From positions 62,001 to 126,000 of the forward strand of contig NZ_BMFY01000013.1 in the NCBI RefSeq assembly GCF_014639315.1: 64,000 bases of DNA, given 5' to 3'. Below, one piece after another: positions 17,786 through 26,926 of the stretch. The notes beneath the pieces are model-generated. The model saw nothing but the letters and a program-made list of their open reading frames with translations. It was not told the origin of the DNA and made no database searches. This stretch comes from Sediminivirga luteola (lineage in GTDB: Bacteria; Actinomycetota; Actinomycetes; Actinomycetales; Brevibacteriaceae). A program made the position numbers and the translations under genes. Every line of letters begins with the position of its first letter. Within the stretch, counting starts at the first letter, position 1.

Positions 17786-18671
17786 GCCCTCCCGGCTGAT
17801 CGTCATCACCCCGGTGCACGGCCGGCACGACCATCTCCGGCGCCTGCGGGCGGGACTCGGCGGCGGCACCGTGCTTCCCGAGGCGCACATCATCGTGGCC
17901 ATGGGCGACCCGGCACTGGCGGCCATGCCGGCGACGATGGCACCGGGACCGCCGGTGCAGGTCGTGGACGTCCCCCTGCAGGACGGGCGCCTGCCGCTGG
18001 CCCGGGCCCGTAACGCCGGGGCGGCAGCGCGGCCGGGCGGTCCCGGCGATCTGCTGATCTTCCTGGACGTCGACTGCATTCCGGCCCCCGGCCTGGTTCA
18101 GGCCTATGCGGAGGCCTCCCGCCAGGCGCCGGGCGATCTGCTCTGCGGGCCGGTGGCCTATCTTCCGCCGCCCGGCCCGGAAGGGTACCCGGGCCCCGAG
18201 CGGCTGCACACGCTCGCCGCGCCGCATCCGGCACGTCCGGCGCCGCCGCCGGGGACGCTCGAACGGGGCGGGGACCACTCCCTTTTCTGGTCCCTGTCCT
18301 TCGCGGTGCGCCGCGAGGTCTGGGAGCGGCTGGGAGGTTTCGACGAGCAGTTCGTCGGCTACGGCGCGGAGGACACCGACTTCGGCTGGCGCGCCCGGGC
18401 CGCCGGGATCGGCCTGAGCTGGATCGGCTCGGCACCCGCCTACCACCAGCACCATCCTGTCTCGGATCCGCCCGTGGAGCACGTGGACGACATCCTGGCC
18501 AACGGCGCACGGTTCGCCCTGCGCTGGGGCGAATGGCCCATGCGCGGCTGGCTGGAGGCGTTCTGCCAGCACGGTCTCATCGAGCGCACCGCGACGGGCT
18601 ACCAGCGCACCAAGAACGGCACGACCACCGGGAACGGTCCCGGGGCGGCCGAGAGGAGAGTACGGCAATGA
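17769..18671 (+). CDS. Glycosyltransferase family 2 / galactosyltransferase-like
   Basis: A 300-residue GT-A protein. The N-terminal half carries a DxD metal-binding motif in FLDVDCIPAPG. The C-terminal half has WERLGGFDEQFVGYGAEDTD, the motif of the Glyco_transf_7C (galactosyltransferase C-terminal) domain that binds acceptor sugar. There are no membrane segments, so it is cytosolic. It overlaps both neighbours (17 bp upstream, 4 bp downstream). Linkage and substrate are unknown. Confidence 0.85.
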   Translation: MSAEREPSRLIVITPVHGRHDHLRRLRAGLGGGTVLPEAHIIVAMGDPALAAMPATMAPGPPVQVVDVPLQDGRLPLARARNAGAAARPGGPGDLLIFLDVDCIPAPGLVQAYAEASRQAPGDLLCGPVAYLPPPGPEGYPGPERLHTLAAPHPARPAPPPGTLERGGDHSLFWSLSFAVRREVWERLGGFDEQFVGYGAEDTDFGWRARAAGIGLSWIGSAPAYHQHHPVSDPPVEHVDDILANGARFALRWGEWPMRGWLEAFCQHGLIERTATGYQRTKNGTTTGNGPGAAERRVRQ

Positions 18672-19810
18672 CGACGCCTGGCACCATCACGGTGGCCTCG
18701 GTTCCGAGTTCACACGTCTACGTGAGGCACCTGTCGGTGCAGCGCGCCATCGATCCCGCCGCCACCGAGGTGGTGCGGTTACCGGACCCGGATCCGGACG
18801 GCGGGCATCCGGGATCGATCCGGCCGGCCGGTGCGAGGTGGTGGCCGCCGGCGATGCTGGAGCCGCACTGGGTGCGCGAGCACCGGCACGAGTTCGATCT
18901 GTTCCACCTGCACTTCGGCTTCGATGCCAGGACCCCGGATCAGCTCCGCGCGCTGACGCAGGCCTTGCGGGAGGAGGGGAAGCCCTTCGTCTACACCGTG
19001 CACGACCTGCGCAACCCGCACCATGAGGATCCGGCGCTGCACGCGGCCCAGCTGGACGTGCTGATCCCGGCGGCGGACCGGCTGCTGACCCTGACCCCGT
19101 GGGCGGCCGGTGAGATCGAACGCCGCTGGGGCCGGCGCGCCGATGTGGTCTCCCATCCTCACGTGGTGGACATCCTCACGATGCGGCGGCTGGCGGAGGA
19201 CGAACTCCGCGATCCGGGGGAGTTCCGGGTCGGGCTCCACCTGAAGAGCCTGCGCGCCAATATGGACGGCATCCCGATGATCGACGCGCTCAGCGAAGCC
19301 GTCGGCACGATTCCCGGTGGCGTGCTGCAGGTCAATGCGCACCGCGACATCGTCGAGGAGGACGGCGCCCGCTACGATCCGGAGGTCGCGTCCCGCCTGC
19401 GGGACGAGGGCCTCGATGTGCGGGTGCACGATTTCTTTCGCGATGAGGAGTTCTTCGCGTATCTGGCCGGCCTGCACGTGTCCGTGCTGCCGTACCGCTT
19501 CGGCACGCACTCGGGGTGGCTGGAAGCGTGCCGGGACGTCGGGACCCGCGTCCTGGCCCCGGCTCTGGGCGGGTATGCGGACCAGGGCGCCGATGCGCTC
19601 TACCACCGCGATGCGACCGGCCGCCTGGACGCGGGATCCGTACGGGAAGCGCTCCGGGCTCTGGCGGCGGCGCCCTCGGCGTGGCCGGCCCGCGCGGCGG
19701 GCCACATCGCCTGGCGGGCGCGGCAGCGGGGAGAGATCGCCGCCGTGCACGAGCGGATCTACCGGGGCCTGCTCGAGCGCGGCGCCGGAGACGAGCGCCA
19801 GGCGGGATGA
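18668..19810 (+). CDS. Glycosyltransferase family 1-like, last of four
   Basis: A 380-residue GT-B-like protein. Visible blocks are HLHFGFDARTPDQLRAL, VYTVHDLRNPHHEDP (a conserved His and Asp in the N-terminal domain), LTLTPWAAGEIERRWG and the C-terminal SVLPYRFGTHSGWLEACRD. The last block replaces the usual E-x7-E retaining motif, so the fold call is firmer than the mechanism. The ATG overlaps the previous TGA. The frame is also open upstream to 18533, but that part lies inside the previous gene. This is the end of the cluster; no flippase, polymerase or transporter lies nearby. Confidence 0.75.
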   Translation: MTTPGTITVASVPSSHVYVRHLSVQRAIDPAATEVVRLPDPDPDGGHPGSIRPAGARWWPPAMLEPHWVREHRHEFDLFHLHFGFDARTPDQLRALTQALREEGKPFVYTVHDLRNPHHEDPALHAAQLDVLIPAADRLLTLTPWAAGEIERRWGRRADVVSHPHVVDILTMRRLAEDELRDPGEFRVGLHLKSLRANMDGIPMIDALSEAVGTIPGGVLQVNAHRDIVEEDGARYDPEVASRLRDEGLDVRVHDFFRDEEFFAYLAGLHVSVLPYRFGTHSGWLEACRDVGTRVLAPALGGYADQGADALYHRDATGRLDAGSVREALRALAAAPSAWPARAAGHIAWRARQRGEIAAVHERIYRGLLERGAGDERQAG

Positions 19811-19875
19811 GAGCCCTGGGCCGGCCGGTGTGATGGACTTGAACAACGGATCGTCGTCTCGAGGAGGAGCTGGTC

Positions 19876-21462
19876 ATGCGCGTGGCAGTCGTGGGCGCCA
19901 CCGGGAACGCGGGCACCGCGGTCCTGAGGGAACTCGCCCGGAGAGAAGAGATCGATTCCGTCGTGGGCATCGCCAGGCGGTTGCCGGACGGCGACGCCGA
20001 GCCGTTCGCCGGCTGCGAATGGCGCTCGCTGGACATCGCCGGGGAGGACGCGGCGGAAGGACTCGAAGAGGCCTTCCGCGGTGCGGACGCTGTCATTCAC
20101 CTGGCCTGGCTGATCCAGCCGGGCAGCAAGCGCGAGCTGCTGCGGCAGGTGAACGTGACCGGCACCGCGAGAGTGCTGGCCGCGGCCGCGCGGGCCGGCG
20201 TGAAGCACATCGCTGTGGCCTCGTCGGTGGGTGCGTATTCGCCGGTCGACGATGACCGGCCGCGGGACGAGACCTGGCCGACCATGGGAGTGCCCGGCTC
20301 GCACTACAGCGAGGACAAGGCCGCCCAGGAACGGGTGATGGACGAGTTCGAGGCGAAGCATCCCGGCGTCTGCCTGGCCCGGATCCGGCCCGGGCTCGTG
20401 TTCCAGGGCAGCGCGGGTTCACAGATCCAGCGTTACTTCGCCGGGGTGCTGGCGCCAGTGCAGCTGCTGAAGCACGTGCGCCCGCCGGTGCTGCCGCTGC
20501 CGAAGGGGGTCCGGGCCCAGGCCGTGCACAGCGACGATGTCGCCCGCGCCTACGTCGAGGCCATCGTGCGCGGAGCCCACGGGGCCTACAACGTCTGCGC
20601 CGATGATGTGCTCGATGCCGCTGCCATCGCCCGCATCGTCGGCCGCGGCCGGCTGCTGCCCCTGCCGGCCCGTCCGCTGGTCCCGCTCATCAAAGCGGCC
20701 AACCGGGCACATCTCCTCCCGATGGACGAGGGCTGGCTGAGGATGGCGTTGCGGGTGCCGCTGCTGGACAACTCCAAGGCGAAGCGCGACCTCGGCTGGC
20801 GGCCGAGGACGACCGCCGCGCAGGCGCTGGAGGAGCTGATCGAAGGCATGAGCACGGGGGAGGGGACCGCCTCGGTGCCGATGCGTCCCCGCCGCGCGGC
20901 CGTCGCCGAGTCCGCGCTACTGCCGGCTGAGGGGCACCGGATCCCGGACGAGATCGACGGGGTGCTGCTGCGGCAGTACATCGCCGACCATCTTTCGGGC
21001 GCGACGGCGGGGCTGAGCCGTATCAGCATGATGGCGAGCGTCTACGTCGACACACCGGTCTTTGCGCAGCTCTCGGCCGTGGCTGAGGACGTCCGGCAGG
21101 AGCACGCCTTCCTGCAGGAACTCATGAAGCGGCAGGGCTTCCCCAGGCCGGCGGCGGCGCCGGCGTTCTGGGCGGGGGAGCGGCTGGCACGGCTGAAACC
21201 GTACAGCCGCCCGATGAAGCGTTCGCCCTCTGGCCTGGTGCTGAACACCGAACTGATGCTGGCGGCGGTGACCGCCAAGCTGCACGGATGGCTGGTGCTG
21301 CGCGAGCACGCGACCGAGCTGGGAGTCCCGGCGGCGGCGTTCGAGCGCCTGATCGCGGACGCCGAGCGTCAGCTGTCCCAGCTGGGCGCGGTGCACGAAC
21401 ACGCTCGCGAGATGGCGTTCCGCCGCCACCGGGAGACGTTCCGCCCGGTCAGTGATTCCTGA
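19876..21462 (+). CDS. NAD-dependent epimerase/SDR fused to a C-terminal helical domain
   Basis: A 528-residue protein. Residues 1 to about 320 form an extended SDR with VVGATGNAGTAVLRELA (NAD-binding GxxGxxG), HLAWLIQPG, a serine in VASSVGAYSP and YSEDKAAQE (YxxxK catalytic pair). After a short linker, about 180 residues with no SDR similarity follow. They are rich in long helices (LLRQYIADHLSGATAG, EHAFLQELMKRQGF, LMLAAVTAKLHGWLVLRE) and resemble ferritin-like or four-helix hypothetical proteins of actinobacteria. The ribosome site GGAGGAG is strong. It sits 65 bp after the glycosyltransferases and could act on a sugar nucleotide, but this is inference. The 3' end overlaps the next minus gene by 14 bp. 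Confidence 0.8.
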   Translation: MRVAVVGATGNAGTAVLRELARREEIDSVVGIARRLPDGDAEPFAGCEWRSLDIAGEDAAEGLEEAFRGADAVIHLAWLIQPGSKRELLRQVNVTGTARVLAAAARAGVKHIAVASSVGAYSPVDDDRPRDETWPTMGVPGSHYSEDKAAQERVMDEFEAKHPGVCLARIRPGLVFQGSAGSQIQRYFAGVLAPVQLLKHVRPPVLPLPKGVRAQAVHSDDVARAYVEAIVRGAHGAYNVCADDVLDAAAIARIVGRGRLLPLPARPLVPLIKAANRAHLLPMDEGWLRMALRVPLLDNSKAKRDLGWRPRTTAAQALEELIEGMSTGEGTASVPMRPRRAAVAESALLPAEGHRIPDEIDGVLLRQYIADHLSGATAGLSRISMMASVYVDTPVFAQLSAVAEDVRQEHAFLQELMKRQGFPRPAAAPAFWAGERLARLKPYSRPMKRSPSGLVLNTELMLAAVTAKLHGWLVLREHATELGVPAAAFERLIADAERQLSQLGAVHEHAREMAFRRHRETFRPVSDS

Positions 21463-21703
21463 GCGCGTCGATCAACTCGTCCTTCTTCATATCGGAGTAG
21501 CCGTCGATGCCGAGCTGCTTGGCGCGGTCGCGTAGCTCGTCCACCGTGCGATCCTCGTAGTTCTCGGCGTGCCCGCCTTTCTCACCCTGTTTCTCGCGGC
21601 CTTCCTTCGCCGCGGAGTTGGCGATCCGCGCGGCCTTCTCCTTGGAGTTGCCCTCCTCGCGCAGCCGCTCGTACAGTTCCTCGTCCTTGACTGAGCGTGC
21701 CAT
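21449..21703 (-). CDS. Small Rho N-terminal-domain protein (DUF7218-like)
   Basis: An 84-residue protein of a type common in actinobacteria. The N-terminal half has a conserved charged block (EGNSKEKAARIANSAAKEG). The C-terminal half is a Rho_N/SAP-like helical motif (TVDELRDRAKQLGIDGYS, then KKDELIDALRNH) that in other proteins binds nucleic acid. The role is unknown; members are often near stress genes. It is 5 bp downstream of the SDR gene on the same strand and probably in one operon. The reading frame continues upstream through the SDR gene in another register, but the family start is at 21703. Confidence 0.85.
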   Translation of the reverse strand: MARSVKDEELYERLREEGNSKEKAARIANSAAKEGREKQGEKGGHAENYEDRTVDELRDRAKQLGIDGYSDMKKDELIDALRNH

Positions 21704-21708
21704 GGTTC

Positions 21709-22587
21709 TCAGAACCCCTTTCCGCCGGTCACCGGGATCACGGAACCGGACACATAGGATGCTTCCTCGCTGGCCAGATAGACATAGGCGCCGGCGAGTT
21801 CTGCCGGCTGACCGGGCCGGCCCAGGGGAGTGTCCTGGCCGAACTGCTGCACGAACTCGTCTGGGAAGTCGGTGGCCGGGATGAGCGGCGTCCAGATCGG
21901 ACCCGGCGCCACCGCATTGACCCGGATGCCCTTCGGCCCGAGTTCCTGCGCGAGTGCCTCCGTGAACGCCTTCTGCGCCGCCTTCGTCATGGCGTAGTCG
22001 AACAGCGGGGGACTCGGCTGCGAGGCCTGGATGGAGGTGGTCGTGATGATGGAGGAGCCGGGCTTCATATGCGGGACGGCCTCGCGCGTGATGATGATGT
22101 GCGCGATGAGGTTCGTCTCGAAAACCCGGCGGATCTCCTCGGTGGGCACCGTGTCGATGCCTTCGCGGGCGCGCTGGTAGGCGGCGTTGAGGATGAGGAC
22201 GTCGAGTCCGCCGAGGTCCTCGACCGCCTGGCGCACGACCTCGGCGGCGGTCTCGTCGTCGCGGATGTCCACGGCGTAGTGCGTGCACGTCCGGCCGGCG
22301 TCGCGCACCAGTGACGCGGTCGCCTCGGCGTCCTGCGCCTCCTCGGGGAGATGGACGAACGCGATGTCGGCGCCCTCGCGTGCGAAGGCCAGCGCCACCG
22401 CGCGTCCGATGCCGGAGTCACCGCCGGTGATGAACGCCTTCTTGCCGCTCAGCCGGTTCCGTCCGGTCCAGCTGTCCTCACCGTGATCAGGGACCGGGGT
22501 GGTTTCGGTGGTCAGCCCAGGCTGGTCCTGCACCTGGGCCGGGAAGTCGTCGTCGTGATGCTTGGTCCGTGGATCCTGCGTACTCAC
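21709..22587 (-). CDS. SDR-family oxidoreductase (general stress type)
   Basis: A 292-residue classical short-chain dehydrogenase with the N-terminal extension typical of the YghA/general stress protein 39 group. It has ITGGDSGIGRAVALAFA (cofactor loop), LILNAAYQ in place of the usual NNAG, a serine in TTTSIQAS and the YAMTK catalytic pair (YxxxK), ending GSVIPVTGG. The substrate is unknown. It heads a two-gene minus-strand unit with the Rho_N protein. The upstream region holds an AT-rich palindrome at 22742. Confidence 0.88.
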   Translation of the reverse strand: MSTQDPRTKHHDDDFPAQVQDQPGLTTETTPVPDHGEDSWTGRNRLSGKKAFITGGDSGIGRAVALAFAREGADIAFVHLPEEAQDAEATASLVRDAGRTCTHYAVDIRDDETAAEVVRQAVEDLGGLDVLILNAAYQRAREGIDTVPTEEIRRVFETNLIAHIIITREAVPHMKPGSSIITTTSIQASQPSPPLFDYAMTKAAQKAFTEALAQELGPKGIRVNAVAPGPIWTPLIPATDFPDEFVQQFGQDTPLGRPGQPAELAGAYVYLASEEASYVSGSVIPVTGGKGF

Positions 22588-22741
22588 TGGCCGCCTCCTT
22601 CTTCGAGGAACTCCGGCGCGAGCGGCGCCCGCGCCGTCGTGTTCCTCACGCTATCGCCGCATGCGCTGGACGTTCAATGGGCACCGGGGTACTCGTGCGT
22701 GGGAATCGGGTGCGGGGATCGGTCACGGTGTTCTAGTTAAC

Positions 22742-22755
22742 ATAATGCACATTAT
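22742..22755. repeat. Perfect palindrome in the SDR upstream region
   Basis: ATAATG-CA-CATTAT, a perfect 6-bp inverted repeat in an AT-rich patch, about 155 bp upstream of the SDR start. It could be a dimeric repressor operator, for example of MarR or TetR type. Nothing in the window identifies the regulator. Confidence 0.35.
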
Positions 22756-22850
22756 CGGCGGTTGCGGACCGGAGAGAATTAGCCCGCCCGGATCGGCGGA
22801 TCTCGAGTGTTCAGCGGGTATCGAGTGGCGGCGGGCGTGCCGGGTCCGGC

Positions 22851-25268
22851 TCAGCGGCCGACGTAATCGGCCAGGTGCTGGCCGGTGAGCGTGGTGCGGG
22901 CCGCGATCAGATCGGCGGGCGTGCCTTCGAAGACGATGCGGCCACCGTCGTGACCCGCTCCGGGACCCAGGTCGATGATCCAGTCGGCGTGCGCCATGAC
23001 CGCCTGATGGTGCTCGATCACGAGCACCGAGGTGCCGTCGCCGACGAGCCGGTCCAGCAGCGCCAGCAGTTGTGCGACATCGGCCAGATGCAATCCGGTG
23101 GTCGGCTCGTCCAGCACGATGATCCCGGCATCGGCGCCCATATGCGTGGCCAGCTTCAGGCGCTGCCGCTCACCGCCGGACAGCGTGTTGAGCGCCTGAC
23201 CCAGCCGCAGGTAGCCCAGGCCCACGTCCGCCAGGCGCCGCAGGATGGCGTGCGCGGCGGTGAGCTTCACGCCTTCTCCTCCGGACGAATTGCCGCTGAA
23301 GAACTCCTCCGCCTCGGCCACCGACATGGCCAGCACCTCGGCGATGTTCTTCCCGCCGAGGGTGTACTCCAGCACCTCCGCCTGGAACCGGCGGCCCTCG
23401 CACTCCTCGCAGGTGGTCGAGACCGAGGCCATCACGCCCAGGTCCGTCACGATCACGCCGGCGCCGTTGCACACCGGGCACGCACCCTCGGAGTTGGCGC
23501 TGAACAGTGCCGGTTTGACGCCGTTCGCCTTGGCGAACGCCTTGCGGACCGGCTCGAGCAGACCGGTGTAGGTCGCGGGGTTGCTCCGCCGGGAGCCCTT
23601 GATCGGCGCCTGGTCGACGAACACCGTCTCCACCCCGGCCGACCTGGCCGCCTGCGGCAGCGCGCTCTGGATGAGCGAGCTCTTGCCTGAACCCGCCACC
23701 CCGGTCACCGCGACCAGGACCCCGAGCGGGACATCGACGTCGACATCGCGCAGATTGTGCGCCCCGGCACCGCGGATCGCCACTTTCCCCGCCGGCGACC
23801 GGACCGCGTCCTTGACCGCGGCCCGGTCGTCCAGATGGCGTCCGGTGAGGGTGCCACTCCCCCGCAATCCTTCGACCGTGCCCTGGTAGACGATCTCACC
23901 GCCGTCGGTACCGGCGCCGGGACCGATGTCCACGACATGATCGGCGATGGCGATGCTCTCCGGCTTGTGCTCGACGACCAGCACCGTGTTGCCCTTGTCC
24001 CGCAGGCGCAGGAGCAGGGCGTTCATCCGCTGGACGTCGTGCGGGTGCAGACCGATCGTCGGCTCGTCGAAGACATAGGTCACATCTGTCAGGGAAGAGC
24101 CCAGATGCCGGATCATCTTCACCCGCTGGGCCTCGCCGCCGGAAAGCGTGCCGGAAGACCGGTCCAGGCTCAGATAACCGAGGCCGATCTCCACGAAATG
24201 GCGCAGCGTCTCCGCCAGCGCGTTCAGCAGCGGCGCGACGCCTTCCAGACGCAGCCCGGAGATCCAGCCGGCCAGATCGCTGATCTGCATGGCGCAGAGG
24301 TCCGCGATGCTCTTGCCGTCGATGGTGGACGAACGCGCGGCCCGGTTCAGCCGGGTGCCGCCGCAGTCGGGGCAGCTGGTGAAGGTCACCGCCCGCTCCA
24401 CGAAGGCGCGGATGTGCGGCTGCATCGACTCCTTGTCTTTAGAGAGCATCGACTTCTGGATCTGCGGGACGAGCCCCTGGTAGGTCATGTTCACGTTGTC
24501 GATCTTCACCTTCGTCGCCTCCCGGTAGAGGAAGTCGTGACGCTCGGTCTCAGTGAAGTCCTGCACCGGCTTGTCGGGGTCGAAGAACCCGGTCGAGGCG
24601 AAGAACTTCACCGACCAGCCCCCGGCCTTGTACCCGGGGACCATGATGGCGCCCTCGTTGATCGATTTGCTCTCGTCGACGATCTGGCTGATGTCCAGAT
24701 CGTTCACCACGCCCATCCCCTCGCAGCGTGGGCACATGCCGCCGAGGACGGTGAACTCCTTGCGCTCCGGCCGGGACCCGGCCGAGGCCTTCTCCACCGT
24801 CAGGGCGCCCTTGCCCGTGGCGGTGGCGATGTTGAAGGAGTAGGCGTTGGGAGAACCGAGGCTGGGCTCGGCGCAGCGGCTGAACAGGATGCGCAGCATC
24901 GCGTTCACATCCGTCACGGTGCCCACGGTGGAGCGGGAGTTCGCGCCGATCCGCTCCTGGTCGACGATGATCGCGGTGGTCAGGCCGTCCAGCACGTCCA
25001 CGTCCGGCCGGTCCATAGACGGCATGAACCCCTGCAGGAACGCCGGATAGGTCTCGTTGATCATGCGCTGCGACTCGGCGGCGATGGTGCCGAATACCAG
25101 CGAGCTCTTCCCCGAGCCCGAGACGCCGGTGAAGACCGTCAGCCGGCGCTTGGGGATCTCAATGCTGATGTCCTTGAGATTGTTCTCCCGCGCGCCCTGC
25201 ACGCGGATCGCATCGTGACTGTCGGCCGGATGCAGTGTGGCCGGGTACCGCGTGGAAGACTCGCTCAT
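22851..25268 (-). CDS. Short UvrA paralogue (DrrC-like ABC ATPase)
   Basis: An 805-residue ABC ATPase, clearly shorter than true UvrA (about 950). It has two nucleotide-binding domains with GVSGSGKSS and GVAGSGKSS Walker A loops, signatures LSGGEAQR and LSGGERQR, and zinc-type CxxC pairs (CPRC, CPDC, CPVC, CEEC). The region that binds UvrB in UvrA appears shortened. Such UvrA-like proteins, including DrrC of Streptomyces, are linked to tolerance of DNA-intercalating drugs; others have no known role. No uvrB or uvrC is nearby, so it is unlikely to be the housekeeping excinuclease subunit. It stands alone on the minus strand. Confidence 0.88.
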   Translation of the reverse strand: MSESSTRYPATLHPADSHDAIRVQGARENNLKDISIEIPKRRLTVFTGVSGSGKSSLVFGTIAAESQRMINETYPAFLQGFMPSMDRPDVDVLDGLTTAIIVDQERIGANSRSTVGTVTDVNAMLRILFSRCAEPSLGSPNAYSFNIATATGKGALTVEKASAGSRPERKEFTVLGGMCPRCEGMGVVNDLDISQIVDESKSINEGAIMVPGYKAGGWSVKFFASTGFFDPDKPVQDFTETERHDFLYREATKVKIDNVNMTYQGLVPQIQKSMLSKDKESMQPHIRAFVERAVTFTSCPDCGGTRLNRAARSSTIDGKSIADLCAMQISDLAGWISGLRLEGVAPLLNALAETLRHFVEIGLGYLSLDRSSGTLSGGEAQRVKMIRHLGSSLTDVTYVFDEPTIGLHPHDVQRMNALLLRLRDKGNTVLVVEHKPESIAIADHVVDIGPGAGTDGGEIVYQGTVEGLRGSGTLTGRHLDDRAAVKDAVRSPAGKVAIRGAGAHNLRDVDVDVPLGVLVAVTGVAGSGKSSLIQSALPQAARSAGVETVFVDQAPIKGSRRSNPATYTGLLEPVRKAFAKANGVKPALFSANSEGACPVCNGAGVIVTDLGVMASVSTTCEECEGRRFQAEVLEYTLGGKNIAEVLAMSVAEAEEFFSGNSSGGEGVKLTAAHAILRRLADVGLGYLRLGQALNTLSGGERQRLKLATHMGADAGIIVLDEPTTGLHLADVAQLLALLDRLVGDGTSVLVIEHHQAVMAHADWIIDLGPGAGHDGGRIVFEGTPADLIAARTTLTGQHLADYVGR

Positions 25269-25321
25269 GGCAGCATCCTATGCGTGCGCGCGCATGCCGA
25301 CGGCGGACTGCGGTCCTGAGT

Positions 25322-25822
25322 TCAGTCCCCGGCCGGCTGGGAGGCGCGGCGCCTGCGCCGCGAACGGATCAGCAGCGCGACGGCGGCCAGGAGCACCACC
25401 AGCACGGCGACGCCCCACGGCGAGCCCGCGGCCGCGCCGACCACGGCCAGGAACGCCGCCAGGCCGATCGTGGCATAGATGAACGCCCAGGCGACGCAGC
25501 CGGGAATCATCACCAGCGTGTACACCGGCCAGGGCATCCGGATGACGCCGGCGGAGAGGTTGATGACGGTCTGGAAGCCGATGGTCAGGAAGCTGAACGG
25601 CACCGCGGCCGGGCCCCACCTCCGGAGGAAGGAGATGCCGCGGTCCAGCCTGCCTTCCTCGAACCGGCGGGCGACTCCGGCCCGGGCGGTGCCGGCCGCG
25701 ATGGCACGGCCCAGCCAGTACGTGCCCTGCGCGCGCAGCAGGACGATCCCGAAGAGGATCGCCACCGCGGCGGCGAAGGGAAAGTCCTGAAGGCCGTAGG
25801 CGGCCAGGCCGTCGGAGTTCAC
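25322..25822 (-). CDS. DedA/VTT-domain membrane protein
   Basis: A 166-residue membrane protein with four to five hydrophobic segments. It contains the DedA/SNARE-associated pattern (RGISFLRRWGPAAVPFSFL, GVIRMPWPVYTLVMIPG) and a basic C-terminus (RSRRRRRASQ). DedA proteins are linked to membrane lipid flipping, proton motive force and envelope stress. GTG 25822 was chosen because TAGACT lies 7 bp before it and no ribosome site is present; a TTG at 25852 in frame is the alternative. Confidence 0.75.
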   Translation of the reverse strand: MNSDGLAAYGLQDFPFAAAVAILFGIVLLRAQGTYWLGRAIAAGTARAGVARRFEEGRLDRGISFLRRWGPAAVPFSFLTIGFQTVINLSAGVIRMPWPVYTLVMIPGCVAWAFIYATIGLAAFLAVVGAAAGSPWGVAVLVVLLAAVALLIRSRRRRRASQPAGD

Positions 25823-25829
25823 GGGGACG

Positions 25830-25835
25830 AGTCTA
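25830..25835 (-). promoter_or_regulatory. Probable -10 element of leaderless DedA-like gene
   Basis: TAGACT on the minus strand, 7 bp before GTG 25822. It supports GTG 25822 over the upstream TTG as the start. Confidence 0.45.
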
Positions 25836-25993
25836 CCGGGCAGGCAAGGCAAGCCTTAAGCAGCCTGGCGCGAGAAAGCATGGGGCGCGAAGAACGCGGG
25901 AATAAGGCCGCTCCGGGGCGGCTTGATACGGATGTACCCCGTTCTCGGCCCTCCCCTGGCCGCCGCTGAACGCCCCTGCCGCAAGGAGCATGC

Positions 25994-26740
25994 ATGTCAC
26001 CTCTCGTGCTGGCGCATCGCGGCGGCGCCAAGATGCTGTACAACCTCAAACTGGAGAACACGATCTCCGCGTTCGAGCGCGCCGTCGCACTCGGCTGCAG
26101 CTGGATCGAGACCGATGTGCGCGCCTCGAAGGACGGAGTCGTCTACGTCATCCACGATGAAGACCTGCGCCGGCTCGCCGGGGCGCACTACCGCATCGAG
26201 GACACCGACTCCTCGGTGCTGGACCGGGTGCGCATCGGCGGACGGGAGCCGATGCCCCGGCTGAGCGAGGTGCTACGGCGGTTCAGCGGCGTCAACTTCA
26301 ACATCGACATCAAATCCGACCAGGCGGTGGCGCCGCTCATCCGGCTGCTGCGCTCGGCCGGGCACGGCGCGCAGATCCGGCTGGCATCCTTCGACACGGA
26401 CCGCCTGGTGCGCGTGCGCGAGGCGCTTCCCGGCGCCCGGACCTCGATCTCCCGGAACGAGCTGGCCCGGCTGCTGGTCCTGGGCGCGGCGCCTGCCAGC
26501 ATGCGGTACCCGAACATCGACGCCGCCCAGATCCCGCTGCACTGGCATGGTGTGCCGATCGCCACCCGCGCCGTGATCGGCAAGCTCCACCGGATGGACC
26601 TCGCGGTGCACGTGTGGACCGTGGACGAGGAGCCTCAGATGCGGCGGCTGATCGCCCTCGGCGTCGACGGCCTGGTCACCGGCCGGCCCGATCTCGCGAT
26701 GAAGGTCATCGCGCAGGCCGCTCACTCCGGCCGCCGCTGA
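25994..26740 (+). CDS. Glycerophosphodiester phosphodiesterase
   Basis: A 248-residue TIM-barrel enzyme that splits glycerophosphodiesters into glycerol 3-phosphate and an alcohol. The catalytic HRG is in LAHRGGAKM, followed by KLENTISAFERA, WIETDVRASKDG and VIHDEDL (second catalytic His). FNIDIKSD and VWTVDEE are metal and barrel motifs. There is no signal peptide, so it is probably cytosolic. The ATG at 25994 was chosen because AAGGAG lies 6-11 bp upstream; an ATG four bases earlier is out of frame. Confidence 0.92.
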   Translation: MSPLVLAHRGGAKMLYNLKLENTISAFERAVALGCSWIETDVRASKDGVVYVIHDEDLRRLAGAHYRIEDTDSSVLDRVRIGGREPMPRLSEVLRRFSGVNFNIDIKSDQAVAPLIRLLRSAGHGAQIRLASFDTDRLVRVREALPGARTSISRNELARLLVLGAAPASMRYPNIDAAQIPLHWHGVPIATRAVIGKLHRMDLAVHVWTVDEEPQMRRLIALGVDGLVTGRPDLAMKVIAQAAHSGRR

Positions 26741-26799
26741 ACCGTCGCCGCGGCTGCGGTAAGCTGTTGGGCTGGTGCCGTGGACCAGCTGGCCGGGCG

Positions 26800-26826
26800 G
26801 GAATAGCCGCCGGCACGGACCGCGTT
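26800..26826 (+). promoter_or_regulatory. SigR/SigH-type promoter of rbpA
   Basis: GGAAT at 26800-26804 and GTT at 26824-26826 are separated by 19 bp, matching the GGAAT-N18/19-GTT consensus of the thiol-stress ECF sigma factors SigR and SigH. rbpA is a known SigR target in Streptomyces, so the context supports the call. The predicted transcript would have a leader of roughly 95 nt. Confidence 0.6.
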
Positions 26827-26926
26827 CTTCACGTACGAAGCGCGCTGGCACCACTGGCCTGCGCGCCGCAGCACATCCGCCGCAGATACGCCAGACACGT
26901 CGAGAACGAGGAGAGCACGACCGAAG

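Noticed and set aside
21449-22288. A 279-codon version of the small Rho_N protein
   Set aside because: The upstream part is the SDR gene in another frame; the family protein begins at 21703.
22562-22888. Plus-strand frame of 108 codons upstream of the UvrA-like gene
   Set aside because: No ribosome site, biased composition and no recognisable domain.
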